Source of the DNA: Pseudomonadota bacterium
GTDB taxonomy: Bacteria; Pseudomonadota; Alphaproteobacteria; Acetobacterales; Acetobacteraceae
Direction: 5' to 3'
DNA: 18,518 nt
Assembly (NCBI GenBank): GCA_021784255.1
Contig: JAJXSZ010000023.1
Span: 1 to 18,518, forward strand
Shown here: positions 5,827 through 13,212 of the stretch, one piece after another
Position numbering within the stretch: position 1 is the first letter of the stretch
Layout: each line of letters opens with the position of its first letter
Notes under the pieces: model-generated
Database searches by the model: none
What the model was told of the DNA's origin: nothing
The model's input: only the letters and a program-made list of their open reading frames with translations
Translations under genes and position numbers: made by a program

Positions 5827-7386
5827 ATGCTGAATGTCTCCCGATGGCTTGGGGTGCTGATACTGGCAGCGATGGTGGCTGCGCCCGTCGCTTCGCGTGC
5901 GGCGTCCGTTCCCGATGCGGTCGCGCGCCAGCTCGGCGTTGCCGCCGAGAGTGGCCCTACGGCCCTGCTCGATAGCCTCGCGCGGGCTCTGGCCGCGCAT
6001 CCCGAGCTCGCCGCCACGCCGGCAAGCGCCGCTGCGCTGGCACGCATCGCGTCCGCCCCGGTGCCGGACTTCGTCGGCGCCAACCTGCCCGTCTACCGGG
6101 AGATCGCCGCCCGCATCATCGCCGCCGCGCCGCCCGCCCAGCGCGACGCGGTGCGTGCCGCCGTGGGACGCGAGCTGACGAGCTACGTCGCCAACGACAT
6201 CCGCATCATGCCCGCGCTGCCGCCGGCGCCCGCCGCCCCGCCGCAGTCCCAGCCGGCCGAAGTCGGCAGCCGCGGCTTCGACGTCGGATCGTTCACCGTC
6301 TATCCGGAAATCCGCGCGGGCGGTTTCTACGACAGCAATATCTACGCGACGGACACCTCGACCAAGTCTGATTGGGTGGGAACGCTGTCGCCGAGCGTCG
6401 CCCTGCAGTCGAACTGGGACCGGAACTCGCTCTACGCCGAGGCCGGCGCCGACCTCACGGGATATGTTCACCACGGCAGCGAGAACACCGTGGACTGGCA
6501 CTCTCAGGTCGAGGGGCAGATCGACGTCAGCAAGAACACGCATGTGCTGCTGGGTGGCATCATGCTGCAGGAGCACGAGGACCGCAGTTCGCCCGATGCC
6601 GTCGAAGGGACGACGCCGATCCTTTACCATGAGTTGAGCGCCTATGGCGGGCTGGTGCACCGCATCGGGGACTTCGATATCCGCCTCGCCGGAGCCGTGC
6701 AGCGCCTCACCTTCGGCAACGTGACGGGTACGCACGGCCTGATCTTCAACCACGACCGCAACCGCAACCGTTACACCTTCGGCATCACCGTTCGTGACGT
6801 CGCCTATGACGGTTTCCGCCCCTTCGTCGAAGGCCTTGGCGACATCCGCGTCTACGATCTCAGCACCGACGAGTTCGGCTACCGGCGCAGCTCCAGCGGC
6901 TATCGCGCCGGCGCCGGCGCGCAGTTCCGGCTCGGCCCTTCGCTCACGGGCGAAGCCTTCCTCGGCGCCACCGGGCGCGACTACCGGGACCCGGCCTTCA
7001 AGCCCGTCACCACCGTCGCGGCCGACGGCTATCTGCGCTGGCAGGCGGCCCAGAGCACGGCATTCATTCTCTTCATGGACCGATCGATCGAGGAGACGAC
7101 GCTCCCCGGCAGCCCCGCCTACGTTTATACGGTTGCCGGGGCCCGGCTCGAACACGCGTTTCTCACCGACGTGACGGGCTTTGTTCGTTTTGCCTATGCC
7201 AATGCCGATTTTGCTCAGAGCTCGCGCCAGGATAACGAGTTCGATACGTCCGTGGGCGTGCGCTATTATGTGACCAAGCGCGTCTATCTCGGCGCAGATT
7301 ACCGGTTCACCAGTCGTCGCTCGACGGAGGCGACGCAGAATTTCGCGCGCCACCAGGTGTTTTTGACGGTGGGATCCTCGTTCTAG
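5827..7386 (+). CDS. Outer-membrane beta-barrel protein (BBP2-like putative porin)
   Basis: The product is 519 residues from the ATG at 5827, preceded by GAGGG about 10 bases upstream. Upstream TTG-initiated extension is rejected because the signal peptide starts here: MLNVSRWLGVLILAAMVAAP, cleavage near SRAAS (about 27). Residues about 28-128 are Ala-rich and helical, followed by a Pro-rich linker (129-143). From about 150 the sequence is typical of the putative beta-barrel porin 2 family: VGSFTVYPEIRAGGFYDSN, then alternating hydrophobic/polar strands such as SLYAEAGADLTGY and RFAYANADF. It ends VFLTVGSSF; a C-terminal Phe is the signal for BAM-mediated insertion. Members often occur in polysaccharide or surface loci; the substrate is unknown. 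It is divergent from the exported-protein operon and has a perfect FNR-like box upstream. Confidence 0.88.
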   Translation: MLNVSRWLGVLILAAMVAAPVASRAASVPDAVARQLGVAAESGPTALLDSLARALAAHPELAATPASAAALARIASAPVPDFVGANLPVYREIAARIIAAAPPAQRDAVRAAVGRELTSYVANDIRIMPALPPAPAAPPQSQPAEVGSRGFDVGSFTVYPEIRAGGFYDSNIYATDTSTKSDWVGTLSPSVALQSNWDRNSLYAEAGADLTGYVHHGSENTVDWHSQVEGQIDVSKNTHVLLGGIMLQEHEDRSSPDAVEGTTPILYHELSAYGGLVHRIGDFDIRLAGAVQRLTFGNVTGTHGLIFNHDRNRNRYTFGITVRDVAYDGFRPFVEGLGDIRVYDLSTDEFGYRRSSSGYRAGAGAQFRLGPSLTGEAFLGATGRDYRDPAFKPVTTVAADGYLRWQAAQSTAFILFMDRSIEETTLPGSPAYVYTVAGARLEHAFLTDVTGFVRFAYANADFAQSSRQDNEFDTSVGVRYYVTKRVYLGADYRFTSRRSTEATQNFARHQVFLTVGSSF

Positions 7387-7401
7387 CAGGCATGCGCCCG
7401 C

Positions 7402-7440
7402 CACGCCCCCGCAGGCGCTTGCCCTTGTAGCCGGGGCGTG
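7402..7440 (+). terminator. Inverted repeat after the beta-barrel gene
   Basis: CACGCCCC (7402-7409) pairs with GGGGCGTG (7433-7440), starting 16 bases after the barrel stop and followed by AAACTTT. The loop is long (23 bases) and there is no good U tract, so it is only a weak terminator candidate. Confidence 0.3.
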
Positions 7441-7447
7441 AAACTTT

Positions 7448-7466
7448 CCCGCGGCGTCGCGGGAGA
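7448..7466 (+). promoter_or_regulatory. Hairpin overlapping the hyuAB ribosome binding site
   Basis: CCCGCG (7448-7453) and CGCGGG (7458-7463) form a perfect 6-bp GC stem with a GCGT loop. The 3' arm includes the first bases of the ribosome site GGGAGA (7461-7466), five bases before the ATG at 7472. The stem could partly sequester the site and lower initiation; this is inferred from sequence only. Confidence 0.35.
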
Positions 7467-7471
7467 CCCTC

Positions 7472-10400
7472 ATGCCTCAGCGTTACCGGATCGGCTTCGA
7501 CATCGGCGGCACGTTCACCGATTTCATCCTGCTCGATCCTGAGACCGAGTCGGTGCGCCTGCACAAGACGCTGACGACGCCGGACGATCCGTCGCGCGGC
7601 GCGCTTGCCGGCCTCGACGAGCTCGTGGCCAGCGCCGGCATCACGCTTGCCGAGGTCGCCGACATCGTCCACGGCACCACCCTCGTCACCAACGCGCTGA
7701 TCGAGCGCAAGGGCGCGCAGCTCGGCCTGCTCACGACCGCGGGCTTCCGCGACATCCTCGAGATGGGAACCGAGCAGCGTTACGACATCTATGATCTGTT
7801 CCTGCAGTTTCCGACGCCGCTCGTCCCGCGCCGCCACCGGCTGGAAATCCGCGAGCGCATGGACCGCGACGGCAATGTCGTCACTCCGCTCGACGAGGCC
7901 GCGGTCGAGCAGGCAGCGAGGTTCCTTGCCGCAAAGGGCATCGAAGCCATCGCCATCGGCTTCCTGCATTCCTACCGCAACCCCGCGCACGAGCGCCGCG
8001 CCGCCGAGATCGTGCGCGCCGCGTGCCCACAGATCGCGGTGTCGATTTCGTCCGACGTCGTCTCCGAGATGTGGGAATACCAGCGCCTCTGCACCACCTG
8101 CGCCAACGCCTTCGTCCAGCCGCTGATGGACCGGTATCTGCGCCGGCTCGAGCACGAGCTGCGGCAGCGCGGCTTCGGCGGCGCGCTGCGCCTGATGCAT
8201 TCCGCGGGCGGACTGTTCGCGCCCGAGACAGCACGGCTGCTGCCGATTCGCCTGCTCGAATCCGGCCCAGCCGGTGGCGGCCTCGCCACCGCGTTCTTCG
8301 GTGCGCTCGCCGGCCACCGCGACGTGATCAGCTTCGACATGGGCGGCACGACCGCGAAGGCCTGCCTCATCGAGAACGGCGCCGCCGACGTGGCCGCGAT
8401 GATGGAGGCCGCCCGCGTCCACCGCTTCAAGAAGGGCTCCGGCCTGCCGATCAAGGCGCCCGTCATCGACATGATCGAGATCGGCGCCGGTGGTGGTTCC
8501 GTCGCCGCGATCGACGGCGTCGGCCTGCTGCGCGTCGGGCCGCATTCCGCCGGCGCCGCGCCAGGCCCGGCCTGCTACGGCCTGGGCGGGACCGAACCGA
8601 CCGTGACGGACGCCAATCTGCTGCTCGGCTATTACGATCCCGGTTTTTTCCTCGGCGGGCGCATGGCGCTCGACGTCGCCGCGGCCGAGGCGGCCCTTGC
8701 GCGTGTCGGCGAGCGGCTCGGCCTCTCCGCCCTCGAGACCGCCGCCGGGATCCATCGTCTGGTTTCGGAGAACATGGCCGCCGCGGCGCGCATCCACATC
8801 GTCGAGAAGGGCCGGGACCCGCGCCGCTACGCCATGGTGGGTTTCGGAGGTGCCGGCCCCGCCCATGCCGCCGCGGTCGCGCGCATTCTCGGCGTCTCCG
8901 AGGTGCTGATTCCGCCTGCCTCCGGGGCTGCCTCCGCGCTCGGCTTCCTCGCCGCTCCCCTTTCCTTCGAGCAGGCGAGAAGCCTTTCCGTGCGCCTCGA
9001 CGCCGCCGCCGGTCTCGTCGGTGCCGAGGCGCTGCTCGCGGAGCTGACCCGCGATGTTTCGCTGCTGCTGACGGCTGCCGGTACCGCGGCCGGTGACGTC
9101 GTGGTCGAGCGCAGTGCGGACATGCGTCTCGCCGGACAGTTGCACGAGATCAACGTCCCGCTGCCGCCAGGCACCCTGGATCCGGCTGCGGTACCCGCGC
9201 TGCGCGCCGCCTTCGCCGCCGCCTACGCCGCCCGCTACACCCAGGTCTATGACGGCGTGCCGGTCGAGATCGTGGGCCTGCGCATCCGCGCCCGCGGCCC
9301 ATTCCCGGCGCTGTCGGCACGCGAGGAATCGGCTGCCGCCACGGGGGCGGCACTGAAGGGCTCGCGGCGAGCCTGGTTCGAGGGCGGCTTCGTCGAAGTG
9401 CCCATCTATGATCGCTACGCGCTCGGCGAGGGAGCGACGATCGCCGGCCCCGCCATCGTCGAGGAACGCGAATCGACGACCATCGTTCCGCCGGGCGACG
9501 TGCTCAGCGTCGGTGCCGGCGGGATGCTGCGAATCGCCGTGGGGGTGGCCGCTCCGGCGGCCGAGAAGATCACCTCGGCGACCCCGCTTGCCGAGGCCGT
9601 GGCGATTCTCGAAACCGATCCGGTCTCGCTCGAGATCATGTGGGCGCGGCTCGAGACCGTGGTCGAGGAGATGTGGCAGACCATCTGCCGCACGGCCTTC
9701 TCGCTGATCATTTCGGAAGCGCAGGATTTTGCCTGCGACCTCCTCGATGACGGCGGCGAGAGCCTGGTGCACTCGCCGCGCGCGATGCCGGTCTTCAACC
9801 TCACGCTGCCGCGTGCGGCCAAGGCGCTCCTCAAGAAATTCCCCGCGCACACACTGGTTCCCGGCGATGTCCTCGTCACCAACGACCCCTGGCTGTGCGC
9901 CGGCCATCTCTTCGATATCGCCGTTGTAACGCCGATCTTCCGCGACGGGCGCCTCGTCGCCCTCGCCGGCACAGTCGGCCATGTCGGCGATATCGGCGGC
10001 ACCAAGGATTCGCTGCGTGCGCGGGAGATCTACGACGAGGGCCTGCAGATTCCGCCGATGAAGCTCGCCCGTGCCGGCACCATCAACGAGGATCTCGTCA
10101 CCCTGATCCGCGACAACGTGCGCAAACCGGAAGAAGTCCTGGGCGATATTTTTTCCTTTATCGCCGCCAACCGGCTCGGCGCGGAACGTCTCGGTTCCGT
10201 CATGGACGACTACGGCCTCGCCGATCTTCGCGCCCTGGCTCACGTGCTGCAGGGCCGCTCGGAGGCGGCGATGCGCGCTGCCATCACCGCCCTGCCGGAC
10301 GGCACCTGGCGTTCCGAGGTCTGGAACAACCCGCTCGGCGAGCGCTTGCGCTACCCGCTCGCGGTGACCGTCGCTGGCGACCGCATCATGCTCGACTTCG

Positions 10401-11269
10401 CCGGCGCGCCGGCGCAGCAGCCGCAGGGCGGTCTCAACTGCACGCTTTCCTATAGCGAGGCGCATGCGACCTATCCGCTGAAATGCCTGCTGACGCCTGA
10501 GGTGCGCGGCAACGCCGGCTGCTACCGGCCGTTCGAGGTGCGCATACCCGGCGGAACGGTTCTGAATTGCAACAAACCCGCCAGCGTCAACCTGCGGACC
10601 CGTACCGGCTGGTATCTCGCGCCCAACATCTTCCGCGCACTGGCCGAGGCGGCGCCTGATCGGGTGCAGGCGCAGACCGGCCTGCCCCATGCCATCAACA
10701 TCTATGGTCGCGACAGCGCGGGCCGCCTCTACGCCGACCATTATTTCATGGGCGGCGGCCAGGGCGCGGGACGGGACTGGGACGGCAAGTCCGCGTTGCT
10801 CTACCCGACCTCCGCGGCCAACACCTCAATCGAGCTGCTGGAGTCCCGGGCGCCCGTTCTGGTGCTGGAGAAATCGCTGGTTGCCGATTCCGGCGGCCCG
10901 GGCCGGCGCCGCGGTGGCCTCGGCGTGCGCACCCGCCTGCGCAAGCTCACGGATGACGGCTTGCCGACGCTGGTCTCGGTCTATCCCGAGGGGGTGGGCG
11001 TGGTGGCGCCTGGACTGGGCGGCGGCGGCGGCGGCGGTCCGGTGCGCGGCGTCGTGACGGATGCCGACGGGCGTGTTGTACACGACTGCGGAACCGGTGA
11101 GCTCGTTACGCTCACCGGTGCCGATCGAATTGTTGAGGTCCAGCTTGCCGGCGGAGCCGGCTTCGGCGATCCCGCCGCCCGCGAGCAGGCGCTCGTGGAC
11201 GGCGATGTCGCCGATGGCTACGTCACGCCATCAGGCGAGGCTGCATATCGGCCTTGCCGCGCCGCGTAG
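7472..11269 (+). CDS. Fused HyuA-HyuB hydantoinase/5-oxoprolinase family protein
   Basis: This 1265-residue protein joins the two usual subunits of ATP-dependent amidases/carboxylases of the 5-oxoprolinase/N-methylhydantoinase family. It is close in length to the fused 5-oxoprolinases. HyuA part (1 to about 690): nucleotide loop FDIGGTFTDF (9-18), HGTTLVTNALIERKGA (about 67), and a second ASKHA loop SFDMGGTTAKACLIE near 288, followed by EIGAGGGSVA. HyuB part (about 713-1265): starts ETDPVSLEIMWARLETV, with VTNDPWLCAGHLFD near 804 and GHVGDIGGTKDS near 837, where His/Asp probably bind metal, then AREIYDEGLQIPPMKL. Typical HyuB proteins have HHAD at the latter site, so this is a variant subgroup. 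The substrate could be 5-oxoproline, a hydantoin, a lactam or an aromatic ketone; the sequence does not decide. The stop lies 47 bp inside the convergent PEP-CTERM gene. Confidence 0.92.
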   Translation: MPQRYRIGFDIGGTFTDFILLDPETESVRLHKTLTTPDDPSRGALAGLDELVASAGITLAEVADIVHGTTLVTNALIERKGAQLGLLTTAGFRDILEMGTEQRYDIYDLFLQFPTPLVPRRHRLEIRERMDRDGNVVTPLDEAAVEQAARFLAAKGIEAIAIGFLHSYRNPAHERRAAEIVRAACPQIAVSISSDVVSEMWEYQRLCTTCANAFVQPLMDRYLRRLEHELRQRGFGGALRLMHSAGGLFAPETARLLPIRLLESGPAGGGLATAFFGALAGHRDVISFDMGGTTAKACLIENGAADVAAMMEAARVHRFKKGSGLPIKAPVIDMIEIGAGGGSVAAIDGVGLLRVGPHSAGAAPGPACYGLGGTEPTVTDANLLLGYYDPGFFLGGRMALDVAAAEAALARVGERLGLSALETAAGIHRLVSENMAAAARIHIVEKGRDPRRYAMVGFGGAGPAHAAAVARILGVSEVLIPPASGAASALGFLAAPLSFEQARSLSVRLDAAAGLVGAEALLAELTRDVSLLLTAAGTAAGDVVVERSADMRLAGQLHEINVPLPPGTLDPAAVPALRAAFAAAYAARYTQVYDGVPVEIVGLRIRARGPFPALSAREESAAATGAALKGSRRAWFEGGFVEVPIYDRYALGEGATIAGPAIVEERESTTIVPPGDVLSVGAGGMLRIAVGVAAPAAEKITSATPLAEAVAILETDPVSLEIMWARLETVVEEMWQTICRTAFSLIISEAQDFACDLLDDGGESLVHSPRAMPVFNLTLPRAAKALLKKFPAHTLVPGDVLVTNDPWLCAGHLFDIAVVTPIFRDGRLVALAGTVGHVGDIGGTKDSLRAREIYDEGLQIPPMKLARAGTINEDLVTLIRDNVRKPEEVLGDIFSFIAANRLGAERLGSVMDDYGLADLRALAHVLQGRSEAAMRAAITALPDGTWRSEVWNNPLGERLRYPLAVTVAGDRIMLDFAGAPAQQPQGGLNCTLSYSEAHATYPLKCLLTPEVRGNAGCYRPFEVRIPGGTVLNCNKPASVNLRTRTGWYLAPNIFRALAEAAPDRVQAQTGLPHAINIYGRDSAGRLYADHYFMGGGQGAGRDWDGKSALLYPTSAANTSIELLESRAPVLVLEKSLVADSGGPGRRRGGLGVRTRLRKLTDDGLPTLVSVYPEGVGVVAPGLGGGGGGGPVRGVVTDADGRVVHDCGTGELVTLTGADRIVEVQLAGGAGFGDPAAREQALVDGDVADGYVTPSGEAAYRPCRAA

Positions 11270-11996
11270 CGAAGCGAGCCAGCCCGAGCAGCCCCAGGCC
11301 TGCGCCGAACAGCGTCAGCGAACCCGGCTCGGGGAGGCCCGGAGGCGGGTTGTGGCTGCCGTTGGTGTAGGTGAGGCCGGTGAACTCGAACGCGAAGTTG
11401 CTGCTGGTGAACACCACCGTGTCGAACGACTGCAACGGCGACCAGATCGAGACGCCGTAGGTGCCGGTCGGGCCCTGGTTGCCGCTTGCCGTCGCATCGA
11501 TCTGCCCGCCCGTGACGGTGCCGACCAGGGTGCCGCTCACGCCGCCGCTATACAGCGCCACCGTGTTGAACTTGTCGATTGAACCCCAGATCATTCCGAA
11601 CGAGTACTGAGGCGCTGCGAAGCTCATCTCGATGGCCGCACCCTTGTAGGTGCCGTTGCTGCCGGTGGTCAGGTAGTTACCCTGATCGGCCCCCGTCGGC
11701 TGCCCGAGGAGCGCAGCTTCGCCAGCGGAGAGATAAGGCGCAGCGTAGACATTCGTCAGGGCGCCATTCACCACCGCCGCATCGGTGATGAAGGAAAAGC
11801 TGGTCGTGCCGACCGAAACGGTCTTGTTCGGAGGCGTATTGAACGTCGCCAGCGACTGCGTGTCGATCAGCGTACCACTTGGCACACCGCCGACGGTTCC
11901 GGTGTAAAAGATCGGGCTCGCCAGGGCGGGAGCCGCCGTGGCCAGAACGAACGCACCGGCAAGACCGGCAAAGCGCAGCGAAAGCTTGGTTGACAT
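11223..11996 (-). CDS. PEP-CTERM sorting domain-containing surface protein
   Basis: This is a 257-residue exported protein. Start at 11996 is chosen for its ribosome site GAGGGG just upstream and for the signal peptide MSTKLSLRFAGLAGAFVLAT ending near PALA-S (26). The mature part is Thr/Ser/Gly/Asn-rich beta-type sequence with FGMIWGSIDKFNTVALYSGG near the middle, resembling the Npun_F0296-type exosortase-dependent surface proteins as I recall them. The C-terminus carries the exosortase sorting signal: PEPGS (from about 222), the hydrophobic span LTLFGAGLGLLGLARFA, then RR. Unusually, about 11 more residues (GKADMQPRLMA) follow the basic cluster, and these are encoded in the overlap with hyuAB. 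Such proteins are anchored, cleaved by EpsH-type exosortase and often tied to extracellular polysaccharide. No exosortase is in the window. Confidence 0.88.
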   Translation of the reverse strand: MSTKLSLRFAGLAGAFVLATAAPALASPIFYTGTVGGVPSGTLIDTQSLATFNTPPNKTVSVGTTSFSFITDAAVVNGALTNVYAAPYLSAGEAALLGQPTGADQGNYLTTGSNGTYKGAAIEMSFAAPQYSFGMIWGSIDKFNTVALYSGGVSGTLVGTVTGGQIDATASGNQGPTGTYGVSIWSPLQSFDTVVFTSSNFAFEFTGLTYTNGSHNPPPGLPEPGSLTLFGAGLGLLGLARFATRRGKADMQPRLMA

Positions 11997-12003
11997 GACA
12001 CCC

Positions 12004-12020
12004 CTCAACAAATTCTTGAG
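12004..12020 (-). promoter_or_regulatory. Small hairpin at the PEP-CTERM ribosome site
   Basis: On the minus strand CTCAA and TTGAG pair across a 7-base loop, and the 3' arm runs into the GAGGGG ribosome site. An 11-bp palindrome AATGA-A-TCATT lies just upstream at 12028-12038. Translational control is possible, but the stem is short. Confidence 0.25.
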
Positions 12021-12058
12021 AACCATTAATGAATCATTTTGGGTGGTGTGTCCAGTAA

Positions 12059-12088
12059 ATTATATGGGCCCCGAATAGGCCGTCACCA
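12059..12088 (-). promoter_or_regulatory. Probable promoter of the PEP-CTERM gene
   Basis: On the minus strand a perfect -10 TATAAT lies at 12064-12059 in an AT-rich patch. A weak -35 (TGGTGA at 12088-12083) is 18 bases further upstream. Transcription would begin near 12052 and leave a leader of about 55 bases with the ribosome site at its end. Confidence 0.5.
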
Positions 12089-12226
12089 GGCCCGTTGTCC
12101 GGCACCGGAACCGCCGCACCAGGCAGGGCGGTTAGCCGGTTTGCTATCCCGTCAGGCTTGCTCCTCGACCGCCGGACCGCCCGGCCGCGGGCCCGTCCGG
12201 CTTGCCCAGCCGCCGCCGCGAATTGA

Positions 12227-12259
12227 GGCTCGAAGCAACAAAACTGTCAAATTCGAGCC
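12227..12259. repeat. Perfect 8-bp inverted repeat with 17-base spacer in the intergenic region
   Basis: GGCTCGAA (12227-12234) and TTCGAGCC (12252-12259) flank an A-rich spacer. Centre-to-centre distance of the arms is 25 bp. It lies between the PEP-CTERM promoter and the end of the thioredoxin gene. It may be an operator or an RNA hairpin; there is no T run on either side, so a terminator is less likely. Confidence 0.45.
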
Positions 12260-12394
12260 GCTGAACGACCCCGAAGCGCCTGCTGATCGCGTTCCCGTTC
12301 GACCGCCGACCCTGCCGCAACCGTCCATCGCGATGCGCGGTGGAGGCGTCGGGCTGGACGCGAGCCGGGCGGGTGGATGGCGCTTCATCGACGG

Positions 12395-12480
12395 CCAGTT
12401 TTCATTTTCCATCACCTGGACCGTTTGCCGTGCAATCCACCGAGGTTCATAAAAAATCACATAGTAGAACCAAAAACGGG
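12395..12480. other. AT-rich island with nested inverted repeats
   Basis: In the gene-poor stretch 12065-12615 (which otherwise holds only the inverted repeats listed here), this segment is markedly AT-rich. Outer arms CCGTTT (12421-12426) and AAACGG (12474-12479) enclose inner arms GGTTC (12444-12448) and GAACC (12467-12471). On the plus strand TTGCCG and CATAAA are spaced by 17 bases, a weak promoter-like pair. It may be a promoter or small-RNA region; no gene could be assigned. Confidence 0.3.
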
Positions 12481-12554
12481 ACGAATCCGGACGACCTGGC
12501 CACAACTCCTGCGCGCAGCGATGATGCGTCACACATGGCGGTGGCCTTTGCGCG

Positions 12555-12589
12555 CCCCCGGGATGTGGTCCGCGGCCGTATCCCGGGGG
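12555..12589 (-). terminator. GC-rich hairpin downstream of the thioredoxin gene
   Basis: CCCCCGGGAT (12555-12564) pairs perfectly with ATCCCGGGGG (12580-12589), with a 15-base loop. It lies 27 bases beyond the stop at 12616 in the direction of minus-strand transcription. No U tract follows, so intrinsic termination is uncertain. Confidence 0.4.
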
Positions 12590-12615
12590 GATCAACCACG
12601 GGTGCGGAGGGCTTT

Positions 12616-13182
12616 CTAGGTCAGCAGCGTCAGCACCTGGTCGCGCAGCGCCATCCAGTCCGCCCCGCCCACGACGAGGCCGCGCACCCTCCCGTCCGTG
12701 CCCACCAGGAAGGTGGTGGGGAGCCCGGGCACACCCATCGCCTCGCCGGCCTTGCCGTGCGGGTCGAGCCAGACCGGCAGCGCCGTAATCGCGTGCCGGG
12801 CGTAGAATTGCCGCACGACCGGCGCGCCTCCCGCGTCAGCGGACACCGGCACCACGGTCAGGCCGGGGCTGTGCTGCGCCAGCGCCTGCAGCGACGGCAT
12901 TTCCCGCACGCAGGGGCCGCACCAGGTGGCCCAGAAATTCAGCACCAGCTTGCGGCCCCGCCAGGCAGCGAGCGCCGTGGGCTTGCCCTGCGCGTCGACG
13001 AAGGTCACGGCGGGCGGCGCCGTGGGCGGCGAAATCCGCCTGATCGCGCCCAACGCTCCGGTCGCCAGCCCGCCCGGTGCCAGCCCGTCCGGCATCGGTT
13101 TGCGCAGCCACCATAGCCCCGCTACGGTCCCGACGGCTGCGATCCCGCCCGCGAGCAGCGTGCGCCGCACCATCACCTGCAC
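12616..13182 (-). CDS. Membrane-anchored TlpA/ResA-like thioredoxin-fold protein
   Basis: This is a periplasmic-facing thiol-disulphide reductase of the TlpA/ResA/CcmG type, used for cytochrome c maturation or to keep periplasmic thiols reduced. The 188-residue product has one N-terminal membrane segment (about 8-25), a Pro/Gly linker, then a thioredoxin fold with LVLNFWATWCGPC (active-site WCGPC about 87-91), REMPSLQAL, PVSAD and the cis-proline loop GLPTTFLVG (Pro155). The GTG at 13182 is preferred because GAGGGGAG lies 8 bases upstream; an ATG three codons later (13173) is the alternative. The frame stays open further upstream through the 15-bp repeat array, but that part has no ribosome site. 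The gene is divergent from argH with only 30 bp between the starts. Which partner it reduces cannot be told here. Confidence 0.87.
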   Translation of the reverse strand: MQVMVRRTLLAGGIAAVGTVAGLWWLRKPMPDGLAPGGLATGALGAIRRISPPTAPPAVTFVDAQGKPTALAAWRGRKLVLNFWATWCGPCVREMPSLQALAQHSPGLTVVPVSADAGGAPVVRQFYARHAITALPVWLDPHGKAGEAMGVPGLPTTFLVGTDGRVRGLVVGGADWMALRDQVLTLLT

Positions 13183-13212
13183 CGATCCATCTCCCCTCAC
13201 GGACGCCCGCTC

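Noticed and set aside
5662..7473. Minus-strand open frame of 603 codons antisense to the beta-barrel gene
   Set aside because: The barrel gene has a signal peptide, family motifs and terminal Phe; the antisense frame has composition-driven sequence only.
7307..10741. Minus-strand open frame of 1144 codons antisense to hyuAB
   Set aside because: HyuAB is unmistakable on the plus strand. The antisense product is Gly/Arg/Asp-rich with no recognisable domain, and there is no ribosome site at its start.
12227..12259. tRNA-like gene suggested by the TTCGAGCC arm
   Set aside because: No acceptor stem, anticodon arm or D-arm can be built around it; it is a simple inverted repeat.
12039..12452. Possible genes in the 12039-12595 gap on either strand (137 and 147 codons)
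   Set aside because: Both translations look random (Arg/Pro/Gly-rich), the starts lack ribosome sites, and they run through inverted repeats and the PEP-CTERM promoter.
12340..13116. Plus-strand frame of 258 codons antisense to the thioredoxin gene
   Set aside because: The WCGPC thioredoxin frame on the minus strand explains the region; the plus-strand product has no recognisable feature.
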